From NCBI GenBank assembly GCA_044341025.1, contig JBIISM010000003.1, forward strand, positions 1 to 64,000: a stretch of DNA of 64,000 nucleotides, read 5' to 3'. A program made the position numbers and the translations under genes. This document shows, piece after piece, positions 9,118 through 17,129 of the stretch (positions are counted from its first letter, which is position 1; each line of letters starts with the position of its first letter). The DNA comes from JABMMZ01 sp044341025. Lineage in GTDB: Bacteria > Bacteroidota > Bacteroidia > NS11-12g > UBA955. The notes below the pieces were generated by a model. The model saw nothing but the letters and a program-made list of their open reading frames with translations. It did not search any database and had not been told where the DNA came from.

Positions 9118-9530
9118 TGAATTCCAAACCTCTTGTAAAAACCTACAGCATTTTCTTTTTTATTCAATGTTTATTGCTTTTTGCAATTCCACAACTTAGC
9201 AAAAGCAATCATGACAAATTTTTATTGGCGGGTATAAGTTCGATCATGCTTTTTCTTTTTATTGTCGGCACCAATAAAATTTTAAAAGGTTTAAACATTT
9301 CACAAAGTCGATTTAACGCAGTGTTTTTTGGCAGCATGGGACTAAGAATGGTCAGCACACTTATTTTAATTGGCATATATCTATTAATCAGCCCTTTAGT
9401 CAACAAGTTCGGGATAATTTTTCTGATTTGTGTTTATTTTATTTACATGGGTTTTGAAATTAAATTTATCCTACCTAAATTGCGCACCGATTCAGAAAAA
9501 TCTAAAAATACTGATGATGCCCGAAAATAA
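9117..9530 (+). CDS. Four-helix membrane protein in the AtpI position
   Basis: 137 residues with four predicted membrane segments (about 9-26, 35-56, 66-95, 98-119) and a polar C-terminal tail. I recognise no catalytic motif. Its place between the AtpZ-like gene and atpB, its size and its topology fit an AtpI-like (i subunit) accessory protein for assembly of the rotor ring. The ATG at 9117 shares one base with the preceding stop, and the 3' end overlaps the chosen atpB start by about 17 nt, so the three genes are tightly coupled. Confidence 0.65.
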   Translation: MNSKPLVKTYSIFFFIQCLLLFAIPQLSKSNHDKFLLAGISSIMLFLFIVGTNKILKGLNISQSRFNAVFFGSMGLRMVSTLILIGIYLLISPLVNKFGIIFLICVYFIYMGFEIKFILPKLRTDSEKSKNTDDARK

Positions 9531-10707
9531 AGGACTTTCAACTATCAAGAAATTACAAAATTTTACACTTATTGTAATTTTTGCGCTTTTTTCGCCCATA
9601 AATTCGTTTGCTAACCAAGCAATTAACTCTAGCGATACGACCCATGTTGAAAAATCAGCACACCAAGCACCGCACGCTGAAGCACACGGAGAAGCTGAAG
9701 TATTCAATCCGGGTAAAATGATTTTGGACCACGTAAAAGATGCGCACGATTGGCATATTTTAGATTATACTTCTAACGGTGTTTCACACCCAGTAAGCGT
9801 TCCACTTCCAATTATATTATATGACAATGGCTTACACCTATTCATGTCATCTAAATTCGAACACGGACACGCCATTGTTGAAAGCAAAGGAAATTATTAC
9901 AAACTTCACGAAGGACACATATACAAAACTAAAGCAGATGGACACATTGAGGCTGATGCCAAAGGTGTTGTTAGCAATGCAGCTCCAATGGATTTATCAA
10001 TCACTAAGAATGTATTTGCTTTGTTGTTCGGTGCTGTAATTATTTTATTGATATTTTTAACTGTAGCCAAGGGCTATAAGAAAAGAGGCGTTGGTGCGCC
10101 TAAAGGCATACAATCATTACTGGAAATACTAATTGTCTTTATGAAAGACGAGGTTATCAAGCCTTCAATTGGAAAGCACTATGCGAAGTTTCTTCCTTTG
10201 TTGTTAACTATTTTCTTCTTTATTTTCATCAACAACCTTATGGGCTTAATTCCGTTGTTCCCATTTGGTGCTAACTTGACTGGAAATATTGCAGTTACCA
10301 TGATATTGGCATTATTTGTTTTTGTAGTTGTTAATTTCTCCGGAAACAAACACTATTGGAAACATATTTTTATGCCTGATGTGCCAGTTGCATTGTGGAT
10401 CTTATTGATCCCTATTGAAATCCTAGGTGTTGTATTAAAACCATTTGTATTGATGCTGCGTTTGTTTGCGAACATCACTGCTGGTCACATCATCATTTTA
10501 GGATTCTTCAGTTTAATCTTCATCTTTGGCCAAAAGAACTTGGTTGCAGGATACGGGTCAGCAGTATTCTCAGTAGCCTTTACATTATTCATGAGTGTAT
10601 TGGAGCTATTGGTAGCATTCTTACAAGCTTATGTATTTACTTTATTGGCCTCATTGTACATTGGCTCAGCAACAGAAGAGCACCACCATGCTGAAGACCA
10701 CCACTAA
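9514..10707 (+). CDS. atpB: ATP synthase F0 subunit a
   Basis: The stationary proton half-channel subunit of the F0 motor. The conserved core PFVLMLRLFANITAGH contains the essential Arg (about residue 316), and five to six hydrophobic helices follow residue 160. The frame is open from 9430, but I start at ATG 9514 (or 9517), where a signal-peptide-like segment begins (KLQNFTLIVIFALFSPINSFA); an upstream start would lie inside the previous gene. The 397-residue product therefore has a long exported N-terminal domain of about 130 residues, rich in His (AHQAPHAEAHGEAEVF), and ends EEHHHAEDHH. A long periplasmic N-domain is usual for subunit a in this phylum. It overlaps the upstream gene and precedes atpE by 39 nt. 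Confidence 0.95.
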   Translation: MMPENKGLSTIKKLQNFTLIVIFALFSPINSFANQAINSSDTTHVEKSAHQAPHAEAHGEAEVFNPGKMILDHVKDAHDWHILDYTSNGVSHPVSVPLPIILYDNGLHLFMSSKFEHGHAIVESKGNYYKLHEGHIYKTKADGHIEADAKGVVSNAAPMDLSITKNVFALLFGAVIILLIFLTVAKGYKKRGVGAPKGIQSLLEILIVFMKDEVIKPSIGKHYAKFLPLLLTIFFFIFINNLMGLIPLFPFGANLTGNIAVTMILALFVFVVVNFSGNKHYWKHIFMPDVPVALWILLIPIEILGVVLKPFVLMLRLFANITAGHIIILGFFSLIFIFGQKNLVAGYGSAVFSVAFTLFMSVLELLVAFLQAYVFTLLASLYIGSATEEHHHAEDHH

Positions 10708-10746
10708 AAAAATCAAATAAAACAATAATATAAAACCCAAAATAAC

Positions 10747-11004
10747 ATGTCAATTTTAGAAATTCTATTACAAACAGTATCAGCCGCCGACCCATCTAAA
10801 TTAGGTGCTGCAATCGGTGCAGGTTTAGCAGCAATCGGTGCCGGTATCGGTATTGGTAACATTGGTAAAAGTGCTTTGGAAAGTATCGCGCGTCAACCTG
10901 AATCAACTGGAGATATCAGAGCAAACATGATTGTTGCTGCTGCTCTTGTTGAAGGTGCGGTGTTCTTTGCAATCGTACTTTGTCTACTGATATTGTTCGT
11001 TTAA
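10747..11004 (+). CDS. atpE: ATP synthase F0 subunit c
   Basis: 85 residues forming the two-helix hairpin of the c-ring: a glycine/alanine-rich first helix (GAAIGAGLAAIGAGIGIGNI), a polar loop (ARQPESTGD) contacting the central stalk, and a second helix with the ion-binding carboxylate Glu69 (LVEGAVFF). The residues flanking Glu69 and the first helix lack the Gln/Ser-Thr set expected of Na+-coupled rings, so proton coupling is more likely. Confidence 0.97.
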   Translation: MSILEILLQTVSAADPSKLGAAIGAGLAAIGAGIGIGNIGKSALESIARQPESTGDIRANMIVAAALVEGAVFFAIVLCLLILFV

Positions 11005-11096
11005 TACTATCAGAAGCTGAAAACTTTAAGCGAGGGGAAAATAATTTTATTACCCCCTTGCTTTACTTTTAATTCAAAACAAAAAAATCTAATAAA

Positions 11097-11606
11097 ATGG
11101 AATTGGTATTACCCGGCGTAGGACTTACATTCTGGATGCTTTTGGTATTCTCTGTGTTGTTATTCCTGTTAAAGAAATTTGCATGGAAACCCATATTGAC
11201 TATGCTTGCAGAAAGAGAGAACTCTATCGAGGAAGCCTTGAAATCAGCTGATCAAGCACGTGAACAAATGGCAAAATTGCAAAGTGATAACGAAGCACTA
11301 TACAAACAAGCCCGTGAAGAGCGCGATCAGATTTTGAAAGAAGCCCGTGAGATGAAAGACAGCATCATAGGTGAAGCAAAACGCTCAGCAGAAGAAGAAG
11401 GTAAACGCATGATCATGAAAGCCAGTGAAGAAATCAGCAAACAAAAAACTGCTGCCATCGCTGAGTTGAAAGGTCAAGTTGCTACTCTTTCTGTTAACAT
11501 TGCTGAAAAATTGATTAACAATCAACTTTCAAATTCAGAAGAACAACAAAGTATTATTGCCAAACAGGTAAATAGTCTTAACAACAATCAACAAGCCATT
11601 GCTTAA
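11097..11606 (+). CDS. atpF: ATP synthase F0 subunit b
   Basis: 169 residues: one N-terminal membrane helix (about 4-26; LTFWMLLVFSVLLFLLKKFA) followed by a long, highly charged helix (residues 30-160), the peripheral stalk that dimerises and binds subunit delta. KPILTMLAEREN just after the membrane helix is typical of the family. It lies 92 nt after atpE and 2 nt before atpH. Confidence 0.96.
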   Translation: MELVLPGVGLTFWMLLVFSVLLFLLKKFAWKPILTMLAERENSIEEALKSADQAREQMAKLQSDNEALYKQAREERDQILKEAREMKDSIIGEAKRSAEEEGKRMIMKASEEISKQKTAAIAELKGQVATLSVNIAEKLINNQLSNSEEQQSIIAKQVNSLNNNQQAIA

Positions 11607-11608
11607 GC

Positions 11609-12148
11609 ATGTCTGAAACAAAAATAGCCAATAGATACGCCGAAGCATTGATGCAACAAGCCGTTGCAGACAATCAGCTTTCTGCGGTGGCCGATAGTAT
11701 GGCCCAGATCAGTGTTACTTGCCGCAACAGTAAAGATTTGCGCAATGCATTGAGCAGTCCTATCATCAACCCTTTGCAAAAACAAAATGCTTTATTAGCT
11801 GTGTTTAAATCTAGTCACCAACTGGTGCTTAATTTCATCAAATTGGTTTGCAGCAAAAACAGAGAAAATATTCTTCCGGAAATCTCTGATTGTTTTTTAG
11901 ACCTTTATAGAAAAAACCAAGGTATAGAAAAAGTTAGCGTGCAATCAGCAACAGCATTAAACGAAAGTGATAAAACCAGCATTCAACAATATGTTCAGAA
12001 AATAACCGGAGCAAAATCAGTTGAACTGCATACAGAAATAAACCCATCCGTTATAGGCGGCATGGTGATCAAATTTGGCGACAACCTACTAGATTCTAGT
12101 GTTGCTGCCAAATTAAGAAAACTCAAAAAAGAATTAAACATAGCATAA
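11609..12148 (+). CDS. atpH: ATP synthase F1 subunit delta
   Basis: 179 residues matching the delta (OSCP) subunit that joins the peripheral stalk to the top of F1. The N-terminal six-helix domain begins with ANRYAEALMQQA, and the C-terminal domain ends with the family signature INPSVIGGMVIKFGDNLLDS followed by a basic helix. It starts 2 nt after the atpF stop and ends 13 nt before atpA. Confidence 0.95.
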   Translation: MSETKIANRYAEALMQQAVADNQLSAVADSMAQISVTCRNSKDLRNALSSPIINPLQKQNALLAVFKSSHQLVLNFIKLVCSKNRENILPEISDCFLDLYRKNQGIEKVSVQSATALNESDKTSIQQYVQKITGAKSVELHTEINPSVIGGMVIKFGDNLLDSSVAAKLRKLKKELNIA

Positions 12149-12161
12149 AACAAATTATATC

Positions 12162-13742
12162 ATGGCAGAAATAAGACCTGATGAAGTTTCAGCAATCCTG
12201 AAACAACAAATAACAAACTTTAAAACTGAAGCCGAACTAGAACAAGTTGGCACAGTGTTGCAAGTGGGTGACGGTATTGCCCGTATCCATGGACTTACTC
12301 AAGTTCAATCAGGTGAGCTGATTGAGTTTGAAAACGGCATGAAAGCCATTGTTCTAAACTTAGAAGAAGACAATATCGGTGCGGTATTGTTCGGAAGTAG
12401 TACCCTAATTAAAGAAGGTGATACCGTAAGAAGAACTGGCAAAATTGCTTCCATCGATGTAACTGAGGGTATGCTAGGACGTGTAATCAACACCCTAGGT
12501 GAACCAGTTGATGGCAAAGGTGAATTAAGCGGCGAAAAATTTGAAATGCCTCTAGAGCGCAAAGCTCCAGGTGTATTGTTCCGTGAGCCAGTTAAAGAAC
12601 CACTTCAAACAGGCATCAAAGCGATTGACGCGATGATTCCAATTGGTAGAGGTCAACGTGAGTTGATTATCGGTGACCGTCAAACAGGTAAAACTGCGGT
12701 TGCAATCGATACCATCATCAACCAAAAAGAATTTTACGATAAAGGCAAACCAGTATATTGTATCTATGTAGCAATAGGTCAAAAAGAATCTACTGTTAAA
12801 CAAGTGGTAAAAACTTTGGAAGAAAAAGGTGCAATGCCATACACTGTTGTGTTGTCAGCTCCATCTTCAGCTCCAGCTCCTTTGCAGTTTTTTGCGCCAA
12901 TGGCCGGTGCTGCAATCGGTGAGTTTTTCCGCGATAGAGGTTTGCCTGCATTGATCGTTTATGACGATTTATCTAAACAAGCGGTAGCTTACCGTGAGGT
13001 ATCTTTGTTGCTTAGACGTCCACCAGGACGTGAGGCTTATCCAGGTGACGTGTTCTACTTACACAGTCGTTTATTAGAAAGAGCTTGCAAATTGAACGCT
13101 TCTGATGCTATTACCCAAAACATGAACGACTTGCCTCCTTCATTGAAAGGCAAAGTAAAAGGTGGTGGATCATTAACTGCACTTCCAATTATCGAAACCC
13201 AAGCGGGTGACGTTTCTGCATACATTCCAACCAATGTAATTTCAATTACAGATGGTCAGATTTTCTTGGAATCAAACCTATTCAACAGTGGTGTGCGACC
13301 TGCGATTAACGTAGGTATCTCTGTATCACGTGTGGGTGGTTCGGCTCAAATTAAATCAATGAAGAAAGTTGCAGGTACGTTGAAACTTGACCAAGCACAA
13401 TACCGTGAGCTGGAAGCTTTCGCGAAATTTGGTTCTGACTTAGATGCTGCGACCAAATCAGTTCTTGAAAAAGGTGTTCGCAACGTAGAAATATTGAAAC
13501 AAGGTCAATACGCTCCTCAAAGAGTTGACCAACAGGTTGCAATTATCTACCTAGGATCAAAAGGTGCTTTGAACAATATCCCTACATCAAAAGTTAGAGC
13601 ATTCGAAGCAGAATATTTGGAAGTATTAGAAAGTAAACATAAATCTACCCTTGACGCTTTAGCGGCTGGTAAAATTGATGATACCATTACCAATACTTTA
13701 GAAGAAGTTGCTAAACAAGTAGGCGCTAATTACAAAGCATAA
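12162..13742 (+). CDS. atpA: ATP synthase F1 subunit alpha
   Basis: 526 residues, standard for the non-catalytic nucleotide-binding subunit. Visible features: N-terminal beta-barrel (about 25-95), P-loop GDRQTGKTA (171-179), the VYDDLSKQAVAYREVSLLLR stretch with the Walker B Asp, RPPGREAYPGDVFYLHSRLL, and the SVSRVGGSAQ motif carrying the arginine finger. Codon use looks more biased than in neighbouring genes, as expected for a highly expressed protein. Followed by atpG after 18 nt. Confidence 0.98.
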   Translation: MAEIRPDEVSAILKQQITNFKTEAELEQVGTVLQVGDGIARIHGLTQVQSGELIEFENGMKAIVLNLEEDNIGAVLFGSSTLIKEGDTVRRTGKIASIDVTEGMLGRVINTLGEPVDGKGELSGEKFEMPLERKAPGVLFREPVKEPLQTGIKAIDAMIPIGRGQRELIIGDRQTGKTAVAIDTIINQKEFYDKGKPVYCIYVAIGQKESTVKQVVKTLEEKGAMPYTVVLSAPSSAPAPLQFFAPMAGAAIGEFFRDRGLPALIVYDDLSKQAVAYREVSLLLRRPPGREAYPGDVFYLHSRLLERACKLNASDAITQNMNDLPPSLKGKVKGGGSLTALPIIETQAGDVSAYIPTNVISITDGQIFLESNLFNSGVRPAINVGISVSRVGGSAQIKSMKKVAGTLKLDQAQYRELEAFAKFGSDLDAATKSVLEKGVRNVEILKQGQYAPQRVDQQVAIIYLGSKGALNNIPTSKVRAFEAEYLEVLESKHKSTLDALAAGKIDDTITNTLEEVAKQVGANYKA

Positions 13743-13760
13743 ACCATTTAATTTCGCTCA

Positions 13761-14642
13761 ATGGCAAATTTAAAAGAAGTTAGAAGTAGAATCAGTTCAA
13801 CCATTTCAACGCAACAGATTACTAAAGCGATGAAATTGGTGTCTGCCACCAAGTTAAGAAAGGCGCAGTCTGCAATTATGCAAATGCGCCCATACGCCGA
13901 CAAATTAAACGGTGTATTGATGAACCTTGGTGATTCTGCTAATGACGAAAAATTAAGCAAATACTTCAAAGAACAAACACCTGAAAAAGTTTTGTTGCTT
14001 GTGGTAAGTAGCGATAGAGGATTATGCGGTGGTTTCAACGCCAACGTAATAAAACGGACCAAAGCACTTTTAGCGGATGATTACGCAAAACAAGCGGCTA
14101 AAAACAATGTAGATTTATTGTTTGTCGGTAAAAAAGCTTTCGAATTCTTCAAAAAATTCGAATACAATAACAACACCGATTACATGACGACTTTTGCAAA
14201 TTTAAATGCACAAACCGGCTTCGCCGTGGGAGACTACATACTTGCAAGTTTCCTTTCCGGAAAATACAACCGTGTTGAAGTGGTTTACAATAAATTCAAA
14301 AATGCAGCAACACAAATCGTAACAAACGATGTTCTATTGCCTGTATCGATGAATACCTCTTCTGCAGCTAAAGCGGTTTCTAAAGACTACATTTTCGAAC
14401 CAAATAAGGTTGAAATTCTTGAAGAATTAATCCCTCGTTCAATCAAAACACACTTATACCGAAGTTTCCTTGATTCTTTTGCCAGTGAACATGGTGCACG
14501 TATGATCTCTATGGATAAAGCAACCGATAATGCAGGTGAAATCTTAAAAGAACTAAAATTGATATACAACCGTGGCAGACAAGCCGCAATTACCAATGAG
14601 ATCTCTGAAATCGTTGGTGGAGCAGCAGCATTAAGTAGTTAA
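13761..14642 (+). CDS. atpG: ATP synthase F1 subunit gamma
   Basis: 293 residues, the central shaft. The N-terminal helix has ISSTISTQQITKAMKLVSAT and the C-terminal helix has MDKATDNAGEILKELKLIYN followed by NRGRQAAITNEI, which pair as the rotor coiled coil; SSDRGLCGGFN lies between them. It is the last gene of the cluster, followed at once by a strong terminator. The beta and epsilon genes (atpD, atpC) are not in the window; in many Bacteroidota they form a separate locus. Confidence 0.97.
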   Translation: MANLKEVRSRISSTISTQQITKAMKLVSATKLRKAQSAIMQMRPYADKLNGVLMNLGDSANDEKLSKYFKEQTPEKVLLLVVSSDRGLCGGFNANVIKRTKALLADDYAKQAAKNNVDLLFVGKKAFEFFKKFEYNNNTDYMTTFANLNAQTGFAVGDYILASFLSGKYNRVEVVYNKFKNAATQIVTNDVLLPVSMNTSSAAKAVSKDYIFEPNKVEILEELIPRSIKTHLYRSFLDSFASEHGARMISMDKATDNAGEILKELKLIYNRGRQAAITNEISEIVGGAAALSS

Positions 14643-14660
14643 GCAATATAGATATTTTTA

Positions 14661-14691
14661 AAAAGCCCGAAAGAAATTTCGGGCTTTTTTT
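14661..14691 (+). terminator. Rho-independent terminator of the ATP synthase operon
   Basis: An 11-bp perfect stem (AAAGCCCGAAA, 14662-14672, with 14677-14687), a GAAA tetraloop and a run of Ts to 14691, starting 20 nt after the atpG stop. Confidence 0.93.
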
Positions 14692-14845
14692 ATGCATTCT
14701 AGTCAAATCATCTGGCGCAAAGGAATCACAAATATTAAAGAGTCCCTAAGCAGATGCTAAAACCTATTTTAGATATATAACCCTAATGGGAAAATTGAGA
14801 CCGAAAAGGCCTTTAGAAAACATTACTGAATTCCACCGAATTGCT

Positions 14846-14853
14846 TATTTTTG
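14846..14853 (+). promoter_or_regulatory. Candidate -7 element (TATTTTTG) of the acyl-CoA mutase gene
   Basis: TATTTTTG fits TAnnTTTG and lies 14 nt before ATG 14868. It overlaps the longer alternative reading of the mutase N-terminus, supporting the later start. Confidence 0.55.
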
Positions 14854-14867
14854 TTTCTTATTTAAAC

Positions 14868-16844
14868 ATGTCTTCCACCTCTATGACAAATAAGACCTTA
14901 ATCTCGGCCATTGAAGATGAAATCATCAAATTGGAACGCAAACTTAGTCCTGAAAATAAAGACCTCGTTCAGAATTGGGATGCCTTAGTGGCCAAGTATA
15001 AAAACGAAGATTATGTGTTCAAAGTGCGCGATAAAGAAATCCGTATTAAAACCCATACCGAAAGTCTTAGCCACACCCCGATTGCAAAAGTAGCTTTGCC
15101 AAAATTCAAGGCATGGGGCGACCGCTTGAGGTGGCAGTTACAAGAAAACATTCCAGGTGAATTCCCATATACAGCAGGCATTTATCCATTCAAACGTGAG
15201 GGTGAAGATCCAACCCGTATGTTTGCTGGAGAAGGTGGACCAGAGCGCACCAACCGCCGTTTTCACTACGTGAGTTTGGGCATGCCAGCAAAACGTTTAT
15301 CAACTGCATTTGACAGTGTTACACTTTATGGAAATGATCCACATATTCGCCCTGATATTTATGGTAAAATAGGAAATTCTGGTGTAAGCATTTGTTGCTT
15401 AGATGATGCCAAAAAACTTTACAGTGGTTTCGATTTAGCTGATGCAAAAACCTCGGTTTCTATGACCATTAACGGCCCAGCCCCTATGCTATTAGGATTT
15501 TTCATGAATGCAGCGATAGACCAACAATGTGAAAAGTACATTAAGCAAAATAATCTTGAAGCTGAAATTGAAGCAAAAATAAAAGCCATATATGCAGCCA
15601 ATGCAGAAGCCAGGCCGAGTTACCAAGGCCCACTGCCAGAAGGCAACGATGGCTTGGGGCTAATGTTGCTGGGTGTCACAGGCGATCAAGTTTTGCCAGC
15701 TGATGTTTACCAAGAAATAAAAACCCATACCCTTTCTCAAGTAAGAGGTACAGTACAAGCCGATATTTTAAAAGAAGACCAAGCACAAAACACTTGTATT
15801 TTTAGTACTGAATTTGCCTTGCGTTTAATGGGTGATGTTCAAGAATATTTCATCAGCAAAAAAGTCCGCAATTTTTACTCTGTATCTATTAGCGGATACC
15901 ATATTGCTGAAGCTGGTGCTAACCCAATAACCCAATTGGCCTTTACTTTGGCGAATGGTTTTACGTATGTAGAATACTATTTAAGCCGCGGAATGGACAT
16001 CAATGAATTCGGCCCTAACCTATCGTTTTTCTTTAGCAATGGTATAGATCCTGAATACGCGGTTATTGGCCGTGTTGCAAGAAGAATATGGGCTAAAGCA
16101 ATGCGCGATAAATACGGTGCCAACGAAAGAAGTCAGATGCTGAAATACCACATACAAACCAGTGGTAGAAGTTTACACGCCCAAGAAATCGACTTCAATG
16201 ATATCCGCACAACTTTACAAGCTTTATACGCTATCTATGACAACTGCAACAGCTTGCACACCAATGCATACGACGAAGCGATCACCACGCCAACAGAAGA
16301 ATCTGTACGCCGTGCTATGGCCATACAATTGATTATTAACCGTGAGTTGGGCTTGGCTAAAAACGAAAACCCAATGCAAGGTTCATTTATCACCGAAGAA
16401 TTAACCGACCTTGTGGAAGAAGCTATTTTAATGGAGTTCGACCGTATTACAGAAAGAGGTGGCGTTTTAGGTGCTATGGAGACCATGTACCAACGTGGAA
16501 AAATCCAAGAAGAAAGTCTCTACTACGAAACCCTTAAACACACTGGCGAGTTCCCTATCATTGGGGTTAATACTTTCTTGAGCAGCAAAGGCTCACCCAC
16601 AGTGTTGCCTAAAGAAGTGATTCGTGCTACTGAAGAAGAAAAGCAATACCAAATTTCAATGTTGAACAATTTGCATGCCCATTTTGCTGATTTAATTCCT
16701 AAAGAATTAAGACATCTGCAAGAGGTTGCAATCAAGAATGAAAATCTATTCGAAGCTTTAATGGAAGCCAGCAAAGTTTGTTCATTGGGACAAATTACAG
16801 CTGCGCTATTTGAAGTTGGCGGGCAGTATCGCCGGAATATGTAA
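14868..16844 (+). CDS. Acyl-CoA mutase catalytic domain (IcmF/methylmalonyl-CoA mutase family), no B12 domain
   Basis: The 658 residues align in pattern with the C-terminal, substrate-binding half of fused isobutyryl-CoA mutase (IcmF): PYTAGIYPFKREGEDPTRMF, ERTNRRFHYVS, RLSTAFDSVTLYGNDPHIRP, GKIGNSGVSI, TSVSMTINGPAPM, SISGYHIAEAGANP and a RSLHAQEID-type stretch. This is the TIM-barrel that rearranges acyl-CoA carbon skeletons with adenosylcobalamin. Full IcmF has an N-terminal cobalamin-binding domain and a MeaB-type GTPase; here only a linker-like helix (about 15-60) precedes the barrel, and the gene has its own promoter-like element. No B12-binding gene lies alongside. It is probably the large subunit of a split mutase. 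ATG 14868 is chosen because the TTG at 14841 precedes the -7 box. Confidence 0.85.
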   Translation: MSSTSMTNKTLISAIEDEIIKLERKLSPENKDLVQNWDALVAKYKNEDYVFKVRDKEIRIKTHTESLSHTPIAKVALPKFKAWGDRLRWQLQENIPGEFPYTAGIYPFKREGEDPTRMFAGEGGPERTNRRFHYVSLGMPAKRLSTAFDSVTLYGNDPHIRPDIYGKIGNSGVSICCLDDAKKLYSGFDLADAKTSVSMTINGPAPMLLGFFMNAAIDQQCEKYIKQNNLEAEIEAKIKAIYAANAEARPSYQGPLPEGNDGLGLMLLGVTGDQVLPADVYQEIKTHTLSQVRGTVQADILKEDQAQNTCIFSTEFALRLMGDVQEYFISKKVRNFYSVSISGYHIAEAGANPITQLAFTLANGFTYVEYYLSRGMDINEFGPNLSFFFSNGIDPEYAVIGRVARRIWAKAMRDKYGANERSQMLKYHIQTSGRSLHAQEIDFNDIRTTLQALYAIYDNCNSLHTNAYDEAITTPTEESVRRAMAIQLIINRELGLAKNENPMQGSFITEELTDLVEEAILMEFDRITERGGVLGAMETMYQRGKIQEESLYYETLKHTGEFPIIGVNTFLSSKGSPTVLPKEVIRATEEEKQYQISMLNNLHAHFADLIPKELRHLQEVAIKNENLFEALMEASKVCSLGQITAALFEVGGQYRRNM

Positions 16845-16854
16845 GGAGGGTATA

Positions 16855-16908
16855 GGGTCCCTGTAGCAGAGACTACACAGCGTTCCGTCACGCTACGGGA
16901 TGAATTTA
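16855..16908 (-). repeat. Stem-loop repeat copy R1a
   Basis: Read on the minus strand it starts AAATTCATCCCGTAGCGTGA and ends in CTCTGCTACAGGGACCC. The CCCGTAGC and GCTACAGGG ends can pair. It is the inverted partner of R1b at 17043-17095; related copies lie at 49651 and 52756. Confidence 0.85.
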
Positions 16909-16954
16909 GCGTTTAGGGTTTAGTCTTTTTTATTCGAGTTAATTTCGATTAAGA

Positions 16955-16980
16955 CTCAGGGGTGAAAAACACCACCTGAG
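16955..16980. repeat. Hairpin between R1a and R1b
   Basis: CTCAGG-GGTG, AAAAA loop, CACC-a-CCTGAG: a 10-bp stem with one bulged A. It lies in the spacer of the R1a/R1b inverted pair, between the convergent mutase and mfd genes. No T tract follows, so it is not a standard terminator. Confidence 0.75.
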
Positions 16981-17042
16981 ACAGCATTTCGTTTTTTAGA
17001 AGTTCGGTCAACTCTATTAGCATCGACAGACAATTAACCAAT

Positions 17043-17095
17043 AATTCATCCCGTAGCGTGAACGGAGTGAAACGTAGTTCTCTGCTACTGGGACC
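17043..17095 (+). repeat. Stem-loop repeat copy R1b
   Basis: AATTCATCCCGTAGCGTGAA, then GGAGTGAAACGTAG, then TCTCTGCTACTGGGACC. Opposite orientation to R1a, 134 nt away, so the pair could form a long cruciform. It is followed by a short AACTAATA-type tandem stretch (17096-17130) that reaches the mfd stop. Confidence 0.85.
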
Positions 17096-17129
17096 AATAA
17101 CTAATAACCATTAACTAATAACTAATAAC

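Noticed and set aside
14841..14867. Earlier TTG start of the acyl-CoA mutase
   Set aside because: It precedes and overlaps the -7 box at 14846-14853; ATG 14868 follows that element.
16855..17095. Insertion sequence remnant
   Set aside because: The inverted ends enclose only 134 nt with no transposase frame and no target duplication that I can see.
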